Source: Campylobacterota bacterium
Lineage (GTDB): Bacteria; Campylobacterota; Campylobacteria; Campylobacterales; Sulfurovaceae
Assembly: GCA_011330645.1 (NCBI GenBank)
Contig: DRQB01000026.1
Span: forward strand, 1 to 5,148
Length of the DNA stretch: 5,148 nucleotides
Direction of reading: 5' to 3'
Part shown: one piece after another, positions 1 to 5,148 of the stretch
Numbering within the stretch: position 1 is the stretch's first letter
How the letters are laid out: the number at the start of each line of letters is the position of its first letter
Program-made: the position numbers and the translations under genes
Notes under the pieces: generated by a model
What the model saw: only the letters and a program-made list of their open reading frames with translations
Told to the model about the DNA's origin: nothing
Database searches by the model: none

Positions 1-1197
1 AGAAAAGGGTTTATCCTTAGACCAGGTGATGGTGTTATCCACTCATGGTTAAACCGTATGTGTCTTCCTGATACTGTGGGTACAGGTGGAGATTCACACA
101 CTAGATTCCCTATTGGTATCTCATTTCCAGCAGGTTCTGGTCTTGTTGCATTTGCAGGTGTGACTGGTATGATGCCACTTACTATGCCTGAGTCTGTATT
201 GGTGAGATTTAAAGGTGAAATGCAACCAGGTATCACACTACGTGATATGGTAAATGCTATTCCTCACCAAGCGATTAAAGATGGTCTTTTGACTGTGGCT
301 AAAGCTGGTAAGAAAAACATCTTCTCAGGTCGTGTACTTGAGATTGAAGGTCTTGAAGATCTTAAATGTGAGCAGGCATTTGAACTTTCTGATGCATCTG
401 CTGAACGTTCGGCAGCTGCGTGTACAGTGAAGTTGAACAAAGAGCCTATCATTGAATACCTAGAGTCTAATATTGTACTTATTGAAGAGCTTATCGCGCA
501 AGGGTATGAAGACAAAGCAACACTTCAAAGACGTGCAGACAAAATGAAAGCATGGATTGCCAATCCAGAGCTTCTTGAAGCTGACAAAGATGCTGAGTAT
601 GCTGCGGTGATTGAAATCGATATGAACGAAATCAAAGAACCAATCTTGGCATGTCCTAATGATCCGGATGATGTAAAAACATTGACTGAAATCCATGAGT
701 CTGGTATGAGAACAGAGATTGATGAAGTATTTGTTGGTTCTTGTATGACAAACATAGGTCTTTTCCGTGCACTCGGTGAAGTACTTAGAGGTGAGGGACC
801 AGTACCTGCTAAACTATGGGTATGTCCTCCAACTAAAATGGATGAGAAAACACTTCAAGAAGAAGGTTACTACTCTGTATTTGGAATGGCAGGAGCTAGA
901 ACAGAGATTCCTGGATGTTCACTCTGTATGGGTAACCAGGCATCTGTTGGTCAGGGTGCATGGGTATTCTCAACAAGTACCAGAAACTTTGACAACAGAC
1001 TTGGAAAAGATTCTCAAGTATATCTTGGTTCTTCTGAGCTTGCTGGTGTGGTTGCTCTTAAAGGAAGACTCCCAACTGCAGCTGAATATATGGAAATCGT
1101 TCCAAACAAAATCAAGCCAGAGATGAGTGATGATGTATACAGATACCTAAACTTCAACAAAGTCTCTAAAGATGAGCTTGAAGCGATGGTTGAATAG
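1..1197 (+). CDS. acnB: Aconitate hydratase B (bifunctional aconitase / 2-methylisocitrate dehydratase), 3' part
   Basis: The reading frame is open from the first base and ends at TAG 1195-1197. It gives 398 residues, a bit under half of the roughly 865 of E. coli AcnB, so the start lies upstream of the window. AcnB interconverts citrate and isocitrate through cis-aconitate in the cytoplasm, and in many bacteria also hydrates 2-methyl-cis-aconitate. The window begins with the AcnB motif RPGDGVIHSWLNRM, then DTVGTGGDSHTRFPIG (substrate-side loop), NIFSGRVLEIEGL, and DASAERSAAACT. The three [4Fe-4S] cluster cysteines are visible: GSCMTN (codon 742-744) and the CxxC of PGCSLCMGN (codons 916-918 and 925-927). 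STSTRNFDNRLG and the C-terminal YRYLNFN block follow. The ATG at 58 is internal and is not the start. No frameshift is seen. The gene is followed by a strong hairpin, which suggests it ends a transcript. Family assignment is essentially certain. Confidence 0.98.
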   Translation, partial: RKGFILRPGDGVIHSWLNRMCLPDTVGTGGDSHTRFPIGISFPAGSGLVAFAGVTGMMPLTMPESVLVRFKGEMQPGITLRDMVNAIPHQAIKDGLLTVAKAGKKNIFSGRVLEIEGLEDLKCEQAFELSDASAERSAAACTVKLNKEPIIEYLESNIVLIEELIAQGYEDKATLQRRADKMKAWIANPELLEADKDAEYAAVIEIDMNEIKEPILACPNDPDDVKTLTEIHESGMRTEIDEVFVGSCMTNIGLFRALGEVLRGEGPVPAKLWVCPPTKMDEKTLQEEGYYSVFGMAGARTEIPGCSLCMGNQASVGQGAWVFSTSTRNFDNRLGKDSQVYLGSSELAGVVALKGRLPTAAEYMEIVPNKIKPEMSDDVYRYLNFNKVSKDELEAMVE

Positions 1198-1213
1198 TCG
1201 ATACACTATTTCT

Positions 1214-1240
1214 GAGCTACTTATATTTTATAAGTAGCTC
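1214..1240 (+). terminator. Perfect 12-bp hairpin after acnB, probable terminator
   Basis: GAGCTACTTATA (1214-1225) and its exact reverse complement (1229-1240) enclose a TTT loop, starting 17 bases after the acnB stop. The DNA downstream is T-rich (AACTTCTTATAAC, then a run of five T around 1257-1261), but there is no clean T tract directly after the stem. It may be an imperfect intrinsic terminator or a 3'-end stabilising hairpin. Its position between acnB and the next promoter-like site favours termination. Confidence 0.6.
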
Positions 1241-1286
1241 AACTTCTTATAACTTATTTTTATCTCATATTATTTTCTTATCAATA

Positions 1287-1315
1287 TTATCAATTTAAGT
1301 CTCTTTTACTATAAT
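1287..1315 (+). promoter_or_regulatory. Candidate sigma-70 promoter for the small exported-protein gene
   Basis: A perfect TATAAT lies at 1310-1315. A weak -35-like TTATCA lies at 1287-1292, with 17 bases between them. The surrounding DNA is very AT-rich, as is usual for Campylobacterota promoters, where the -35 box is poorly conserved. Transcription would start near 1321-1323, giving an unusually short leader that still contains the AAAGGA site at 1324-1329. The hairpin upstream and the gene just downstream support the call. The start site is inferred. Confidence 0.5.
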
Positions 1316-1335
1316 AATAGCACAAAGGATGAACG

Positions 1336-1638
1336 ATGAAACAATTCACTTTAACCATATTCTTGAGTATATTTGCTTTAGCAGGCTTTTTTAATGACAC
1401 AACGGCAGCAGATAAGGCAGAATATCTTGAAAATGCCAGACTTTGCAACATTTTTACCAAAAAAATTGAAGATTATAAAAAAAATATGAGAAAAGATTTT
1501 TTAGCGGGGGCAACATTGGCATCTTATGAATATAGAGCAGAGCTCTTTTGCAAAAAAGCGACCGATGCAAAAAAGGTATTAGATTCAGAGACATTAGCTG
1601 ATTTAAATACTAGCATTGAAGATAATACTACAAAATAA
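1336..1638 (+). CDS. Small exported protein of unknown function, two cysteines
   Basis: I do not recognise this 100-residue protein. The ATG at 1336 follows AAAGGA (1324-1329) at a spacing of 6, so the start is well supported. Residues 1-25 look like a Sec signal peptide: MKQF, then a hydrophobic core (about 4-19), then a cleavage region ending in TTAA near residues 24-25. The predicted mature part is about 75 residues, rich in Lys, Glu, Asp and Ala and probably helical. It has exactly two cysteines (C37 and C72), which could form one disulfide in the periplasm. There is no lipobox. The gene stands alone between the acnB hairpin and the next promoter-like site, so neighbours give no functional hint. 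That it is a real gene is likely from the signal peptide, ribosome site and promoter together; any role is unknown. Confidence 0.75.
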   Translation: MKQFTLTIFLSIFALAGFFNDTTAADKAEYLENARLCNIFTKKIEDYKKNMRKDFLAGATLASYEYRAELFCKKATDAKKVLDSETLADLNTSIEDNTTK

Positions 1639-1697
1639 ACCTAATTAAGAAATATTTAATATTTATACATAATTAAAACTAATATTCAATCATTCTG

Positions 1698-1706
1698 TGA
1701 TACAAT
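1698..1706 (+). promoter_or_regulatory. Candidate extended -10 promoter for the membrane-protein gene
   Basis: TGATACAAT fits an extended -10 element (TGn followed by TACAAT, five of six matches to TATAAT). No good -35 box is seen about 17 bases upstream. The inferred start near 1713 would give a leader of roughly 27 bases carrying AAAGGA. The site sits in a 101-base AT-rich gap (1639-1739) that otherwise shows no clear hairpin or gene. Confidence 0.4.
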
Positions 1707-1727
1707 TAATAGAGTTAAAATTATTTT

Positions 1728-1733
1728 AAAGGA
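1728..1733 (+). promoter_or_regulatory. Ribosome binding site that fixes the start at 1740
   Basis: AAAGGA lies 6 bases before ATG 1740, the same motif and spacing as for the gene at 1336. It directly abuts the in-frame TTG at 1734, which leaves no spacer, so the longer TTG start is unlikely. Confidence 0.7.
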
Positions 1734-1739
1734 TTGAAA

Positions 1740-2165
1740 ATGGGTATGTTAATGATTGCCATAGCAATAGGATTTTTTGGAAGTATCATTATTTTCTTTA
1801 TATCAGAAGAATTATCATTAAAAGATGCAGATTTTTCTGATATCAAAGATGTTTTTACGAAAGAGTTAAATCTGGGTGAACTGGCAGGTAAGTATTCTAC
1901 AATTAAATATATGGCAATGTATCTTGTTGCTGTATTTGTGATTGGTTTTTTGGTTTCAAAACAAATTCTTATACCAAATCATTTTAGTTTAGGATTTTTG
2001 ATGGCATATGTATTTTTACCATCAATGATTGGTTCGCTTATTATTTTATTGGTAAAATGGAGATTTCAACCCATATTAAAACTTATTTCATCGTTTTTGT
2101 TTGGCGCAGGGTACATAGGTGCATCTGCATTTGCAGTTGCCGTGACGCATTTATTTTCAAATTAA
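1740..2165 (+). CDS. Small integral membrane protein, four predicted helices, function unknown
   Basis: This gene encodes 141 residues from ATG 1740 (143 from TTG 1734, rejected on ribosome-site spacing). I do not recognise the family. Hydrophobic segments are visible at about residues 2-22, 57-73, 83-105 and 112-136. Between the first and second is a polar, acidic stretch (about 23-55, containing EELSLKDADFSDIKDVF) that probably forms a loop or a short amphipathic helix. The short KWRF patch at about 106-109 between helices 3 and 4 is basic and would favour the cytoplasmic side. No catalytic motif, metal ligands or cysteines are seen. The gene has its own promoter-like site and is probably transcribed alone. 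Its TAA stop overlaps the stop of the convergent ybgC. Real-gene status rests on length, ribosome site and the clear membrane pattern. Confidence 0.75.
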   Translation: MGMLMIAIAIGFFGSIIIFFISEELSLKDADFSDIKDVFTKELNLGELAGKYSTIKYMAMYLVAVFVIGFLVSKQILIPNHFSLGFLMAYVFLPSMIGSLIILLVKWRFQPILKLISSFLFGAGYIGASAFAVAVTHLFSN

Positions 2166-2533
2166 AATGCTTTAAAAATATCTCTAAAAATATCTGGGAT
2201 GCGGCAAGGGTGACCCTTGTCGATATAGACTAATACAACTTCCATACTAAATAACTTTATTTCCTCTTTCCATACTTCTTGTAGCAAGGTAATGGATGAA
2301 TTTCTAATATTTACAATGTCTGTGCTAACATGAAGCATATCTCCTAACGTAGCAGTGGCTAAAAAAGAAGCATTGATGTCTCTGACAACAAAACCACTAC
2401 TTTGACTAAGCGATGGAATTTGACCTTGCTCAAAAAAGATTTCAGAACGAGCTCTCTCACAATACTTAATATAATTGGTATGGTAAACGATGCCACCCGC
2501 ATCAGTGTCCTCATAATATACTCTTATCTTCAT
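2162..2533 (-). CDS. ybgC: YbgC-type acyl-CoA thioesterase (hotdog fold)
   Basis: This gene encodes 123 residues, about the usual YbgC/4-hydroxybenzoyl-CoA thioesterase length (roughly 125-135). Near the N-terminus is the family signature YYEDTDAGGIVYHTNYIKYCERARSE (residues 6-31). It includes Asp11, the expected catalytic residue, and the VYH/NY part of the active-site helix. The family hydrolyses acyl-CoA thioesters in the cytoplasm; in many Gram-negatives ybgC sits with tol-pal and is linked to phospholipid metabolism, but no tol-pal genes are visible here. The ATG start matches the family start (a few residues before VYYEDTD). Only a poor, very close AGAAG precedes it, so translation may be weak or leaderless-like. 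The gene lies 35 bases downstream of the recombinase remnant on the same strand, so its native upstream region may have been replaced. Its stop overlaps that of the convergent membrane-protein gene. Confidence 0.9.
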   Translation of the reverse strand: MKIRVYYEDTDAGGIVYHTNYIKYCERARSEIFFEQGQIPSLSQSSGFVVRDINASFLATATLGDMLHVSTDIVNIRNSSITLLQEVWKEEIKLFSMEVVLVYIDKGHPCRIPDIFRDIFKAF

Positions 2534-2568
2534 CTTCTAAACCCCATATATAGGGATTTTGAGAGGTG
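2534..2568 (-). other. Short spacer between recombinase remnant and ybgC, imperfect inverted repeat
   Basis: Within this spacer AAACCCC (2539-2545) faces GGGATTTT (2553-2560), giving an imperfect inverted repeat with a TATA-rich centre. Read on the minus strand it contains CTATATATGG, which could be a -10 region for ybgC, or the arms could form a weak hairpin after the recombinase gene. Because recombinase genes often lie beside the attachment site, this spacer is also the most likely place for a fossil att core. None of these readings can be proved from this window. Confidence 0.25.
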
Positions 2569-3189
2569 CTAAGTAGTCACCGTGCCCAAAATCGTGCCCA
2601 TTTTTTCTATTTTCTTAAATCGCTTTTCGTCATCTTCTTCTATAAACTTTGTATAGACTTTGAGAGTGATAGATACATCTTTATGACCGAGCATTTTACT
2701 CACCCAAACGATATCTGCACCCTTTGAAATCAATTGTGAAGCAAACGTATGTCTAAGATTATATAACACTCTTGCTTGTACCCCACATTTGGTTAAAAGC
2801 TTTTGGAAATTAACCCCTATGATGTCATGAGAGTAAAATGGATTCTTGGATGAGTTTACAAAGATGTAGCCTTCCTCTCCTGTAATGAGCTTTTGATCAT
2901 TGAGTGCCTCTTCAGCCTGTGGCAATAGATCTACTTCTCTTGTAGATGCTAAAGTTTTGGTATCTCCTTCTTTATCACGCATCCTTGTTTTGTATATTTT
3001 GATGATCTTACGCTCAAAATCTACATCATCCCATTGTAAAGCGATGATCTCTCCAGGTCTGGCTCCTGTTGCGTACATGAAGCGGATGAAATTGACCATG
3101 TACCCGCTTGCTTCTTTGATAATGGTAGAGAGTTCATCTTCAGTAAATGGCTCTACATTCTCTTCTTGGTTTCTAAAATTCTTTAGTTG
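2569..3189 (-). pseudogene. Tyrosine recombinase (phage/island integrase), catalytic domain only, truncated by the IS
   Basis: The frame ends at TAG 2569-2571 and can be read up to a TTG at 3255, but homology-like sequence starts only near 3189 (reading LKNFRNQEENVEPF). Numbering from that TTG, the catalytic set is R66 (ARPGE), K100 in the beta-hairpin (GDTKTLAS), R168 in YNLRHTFAS, H191 in MLGHKD, and the nucleophile Tyr201 (LKVYTKF). The usual His of the HxxR box is Tyr165, as I recall for a subset of phage integrases. Such enzymes are normally about 350-400 residues. Here the arm-binding and core-binding domains are missing, and no ATG or ribosome site precedes the remnant. The 22 residues before about 3189 are read from the IS end and do not look like integrase. 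The protein once inserted or excised a phage or genomic island. The remnant cannot be expected to recombine DNA alone. Confidence 0.85.
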
Positions 3190-3203
3190 TGTGTCACCCG
3201 CGG

Positions 3204-3240
3204 TGCTAAAATAGGCAGTATAAAAGACTGCTAAAAGAGT
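3204..3240 (+). repeat. Sub-terminal repeats in the left end of the IS
   Basis: TGCTAAAA occurs at 3204-3211 and again at 3229-3236, 25 bases apart. Both copies are followed by a similar AG-rich stretch and then (C)AGT or TAGT. GCAGT (3215-3219) and ACTGC (3227-3231) also form a small inverted repeat. IS21-family ends carry several internal copies of a transposase-binding repeat, so these are plausible IstA binding sites. The exact repeat unit is inferred, and the matching copies at the right end are not visible. Confidence 0.45.
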
Positions 3241-3318
3241 AGTTTTTACAACCAAAAAGCCAAAGAAACAGAGTAAATCTGTTAGAGTCTTTTTCTAAGT
3301 GATTTTAGAAGGAGATTT

Positions 3319-4424
3319 ATGCTTAAAAAAGGTGAAGTAAAAATGATCCATAAGATGATAAAAGAGGGGCTGAGTAAGAGTGAAATTGCACGTAAACTTG
3401 GAATGAGTCGAGATACCGTTGCGAAGTACGCAAAATTACCAGAAGGTCATATACCTGCAATAAAAAGAGAAGCCACAAGTACAACAGTAGATGCCTATCT
3501 TCCCCATATTGCTAGAATGCTTGAGGAAGCACATAAGTTAGATATACATATTCCATCAAGTTCCATCTATAAAGAGATACAGAAATTAGGCTACAGCGGT
3601 TCTTTACGTTGGATGCAAGAGAATATGCAACGACATGAACTTAGACGTAAAGTAGAAGATGAAGAACCTCTGGTCAACTTTGAGACAGCCAAAGGCAAAC
3701 AGATGCAAGTTGATTGGATAGAGTTTCCTAAAGATGGACTATCCGCCTTTGTCGCGACGATGGGATACTCTAGGGCATCATATGTAGAGTACGTCACTGA
3801 TGAGAAAGTTGATACCCTCATAAACTGCCATATGAATGCTTTCTCATACTTTGGAGGCGTTCCCAGGAAGGTCTATATGATAATATGAAGACCGTCATCA
3901 TCAAACGTAACGCGTATGGTAGAGGTAAACATAAATTCAACGAACAGTTCCGTGACTTTGCCAAACACTGTGGGATGGATCTTAAAATGTGTAAACCTTA
4001 TCGTCCTCAAACCAAAGGGAAAGTAGAACGTTTTAACCACTATCTTCGATACAGCTTTCATAATATCTTTAAAGTACGTTTGTCGATGATGGGATATAAA
4101 ATGAGTAAAGAGAATGCGAATGCTGAAGTGATGGGCTGGTTAGACTATACAGCCAATGCAAGAATACATCAGACCCTGTTACAAAAACCATTTGATCTAC
4201 TTGCAGAAGAGCAGTTACACCTGCTTCCTCTGCCGAAGCCATATAAAGGTATCCACCCGTTAAAATCTACAGAACGAAGTATAGCACAAGAGCACAGAGT
4301 AAAACCTAAGCAACGTGTACATATCCCTCAACGTGATCTACAAAGTTATGATGAGTTCATCCCTGCTGCTGTAGCCTATTTACTAACATACAGTCTTATC
4401 ACAGGAGGTGCATCATGGCAATAA
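3319..4424 (+). pseudogene. istA: IS21-family transposase IstA, frameshifted
   Basis: IstA is the DDE transposase that binds the IS ends and catalyses strand transfer. Part one (3319-3888, 189 residues) starts at ATG 3319 behind a strong AAGGAG (3309-3314). It has a helix-turn-helix at about 15-38 (SKSEIARKLGMSRDTVAKY) and the first catalytic Asp, D132 in QVDWIEF. It then reads FGGVPRKV and runs out at TGA 3886-3888. Part two, open up to TAA 4422-4424, continues the same protein in the -1 frame: YDN at 3876-3884 (second Asp), then KTVIIKRNAYGRG, and the catalytic Glu in KGKVERFN. One base is missing around 3874-3875, in what should be a Leu codon of VLYDN. Restored, the protein would have about 368 residues. 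The ATG at 3885 overlaps the TGA as ATGA, but a protein starting there would lack the second Asp. No slippery heptamer is seen, so a disabling deletion or a base-call error is favoured over programmed frameshifting. Confidence 0.85.
4403..4409 (+). promoter_or_regulatory. Strong ribosome binding site for istB inside the end of istA
   Basis: AGGAGGT, a full Shine-Dalgarno match, lies 5 bases before ATG 4415 and within the last codons of istA. It fixes the istB start and would let istB be translated even though the istA frame is broken upstream. Confidence 0.8.
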
Positions 4425-5148
4425 ATGAGCAGATAGAAACTTTGTGTAAAGAACTTAAACTCAATTCTTTATGTAAAACATATCACGACCTTAGTAATCG
4501 TGCAGCCAAAGAGAGTTGGAAATACAGTGAGTACCTGTATGAAGCACTTAAAAGTGAATCAGAATCTAAAGCTGAACGATCCAAAGCTACACTTACAAAA
4601 ATGGCAGGGTTTCCAACCATTAAGACACTCGATCAGTTTGATTATGATTTCACTGTAGGTGTGAACAGAAGACAGATAGACGAACTTTCTACAATGGAGT
4701 TTGTAAAAAGAAAAGAGAATATCATCCTGCTGGGACAGTCTGGTGTTGGTAAGACACACCTTGCCATTGCACTGGCGTATCAAGCTGTACAGAAACGTGT
4801 GAAAGCAAGGTTCATTACTGCTTCTGACCTGATACTACAAATGAGTCAAGCCAAGAAAGAAAAGCGTTATGATGCCTTTCTTAGACAAGCGGTGATGTCT
4901 CCTGCTTTACTGGTGATAGATGAGATAGGTTATTTCCCTATGAGCAAAGAAGATGCTCATCATTTCTTTCAAGTGATCTCAAGAAGATATGAGAGAGGAT
5001 CAACCATTGTGACTTCAAATTTAGTCTTCTCTCAATGGAGTAGTATATTTGCTAATGACAAAGTGGTTACCACTGCTATTTTAGACAGACTTTTACATCA
5101 TTCTCATGTGATAAATATACTTGGAGATTCTTATAGACTAAAAGAGAA
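4415..5148 (+). CDS. istB: IS21-family helper ATPase IstB, 3' end cut by window
   Basis: The frame opens at ATG 4415, overlaps the last 10 bases of istA, and stays open to the window edge. It gives 244 residues, close to the usual full IstB length of about 250, so only a few residues are missing. IstB is a AAA+ ATPase related to DnaC; it oligomerises on DNA and directs IstA to target DNA. The N-terminal helical domain covers roughly residues 1-95 and ends in NRRQIDEL. Walker A is GQSGVGKT (107-114, Lys113), Walker B is LLVIDE (165-170), sensor I is TSN (200-202), and AILDRLLHHS (221-230) holds the likely arginine of the C-terminal ATPase motif. The protein then closes with the family-typical GDSYRLKE. 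All ATPase residues appear intact. Being an IS gene it says nothing about host function; the product could still act in trans with an intact IstA elsewhere in the genome. Confidence 0.93.
   Translation, partial: MAINEQIETLCKELKLNSLCKTYHDLSNRAAKESWKYSEYLYEALKSESESKAERSKATLTKMAGFPTIKTLDQFDYDFTVGVNRRQIDELSTMEFVKRKENIILLGQSGVGKTHLAIALAYQAVQKRVKARFITASDLILQMSQAKKEKRYDAFLRQAVMSPALLVIDEIGYFPMSKEDAHHFFQVISRRYERGSTIVTSNLVFSQWSSIFANDKVVTTAILDRLLHHSHVINILGDSYRLKE

Larger units (their letters stand above)
3190..5148 (+). mobile_element. IS21-family insertion sequence (left end to window edge)
   Basis: The order of genes is typical of IS21: a long istA transposase followed by an overlapping istB ATPase, both on the plus strand. 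The left end is placed at about 3190, where the sequence reads TGTGTCACCC. IS21 ends normally begin with TG, and this is also exactly where integrase-like coding stops on the other strand. The edge could shift by a few bases (TG also occurs at 3188 and 3192). Sub-terminal repeats and an untranslated stretch of about 130 bases precede istA. The right end and the target-site duplication lie beyond the window. This copy carries a frameshifted istA and so is probably unable to move by itself. Confidence 0.88.

Noticed and set aside
767..1126. Open frame of 119 codons on the plus strand inside acnB
   Set aside because: It lies wholly within conserved acnB coding in another frame, has no ribosome site, and its residues show no domain pattern.
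1639..1700. Terminator after the small exported-protein gene
   Set aside because: The stretch is AT-rich with short palindromic bits such as AATATT, but no stable stem with GC pairs followed by a T tract is present.
2581..2600. Direct repeat CGTGCCCA spaced 12 bases apart, as a possible integrase-binding or att repeat
   Set aside because: It falls inside the last recombinase codons and is explained by the repeated GT of MGTILGT; too short to claim a site.
2900..3214. Open frame of 104 codons on the plus strand opposite the recombinase
   Set aside because: It is antisense to clearly conserved catalytic-domain coding and crosses the IS boundary; a shadow frame.
3190..3255. N-terminal 22 residues of the recombinase frame as a real protein start
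   Set aside because: The start codon is TTG with no ribosome site, the residues do not resemble an integrase domain, and the DNA fits an IS21 left end.
3885..4424. Separate functional gene starting at ATG 3885
   Set aside because: The residues are the C-terminal continuation of IstA, the preceding YDN codons in the same frame belong to the catalytic core, and no ribosome site precedes this ATG.

Overview
The window looks like a chromosomal segment from a low-GC member of the Campylobacterota, perhaps a Sulfurovum- or Sulfurimonas-like bacterium. The reasons are an AcnB-type aconitase, a short YbgC-type thioesterase resembling the Helicobacter form (from memory), AT-rich spacers, TATAAT-like -10 boxes without strong -35 boxes, and AAAGGA-type ribosome sites. 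This placement is inference; no search was run.

Layout. (1) Positions 1-1197 hold the 3' half of acnB, the core TCA-cycle aconitase, followed by a perfect 12-bp hairpin that probably ends its transcript. (2) Positions 1336-1638 and 1740-2165 hold two small genes of unknown function, each with its own -10-like box and AAAGGA site. The first encodes an exported protein with two cysteines, the second a four-helix membrane protein. (3) On the minus strand, ybgC (2162-2533) converges on the membrane-protein gene, and the two stop codons overlap in a shared TTAA. (4) Upstream of ybgC, also on the minus strand, lies the catalytic half of a phage- or island-type tyrosine recombinase (2569 to about 3189). 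(5) From about 3190 to beyond the window end lies an IS21-family insertion sequence with istA and istB, which cut off the recombinase.

How the parts relate. The left half is ordinary housekeeping chromosome. The right half records two layers of mobile DNA: an integrative element that brought the recombinase in next to ybgC, then an IS21-type element that landed inside the recombinase gene and removed its N-terminal half from this side. The IS copy itself appears damaged. Its istA carries a one-base deletion just before the codons for the second catalytic aspartate, while istB, the ATPase helper, is intact as far as it can be seen.

I found no RNA gene, CRISPR array, toxin-antitoxin pair or defence system. 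The most informative observations are the IS/recombinase junction and the istA frameshift; neither is a new biological system.
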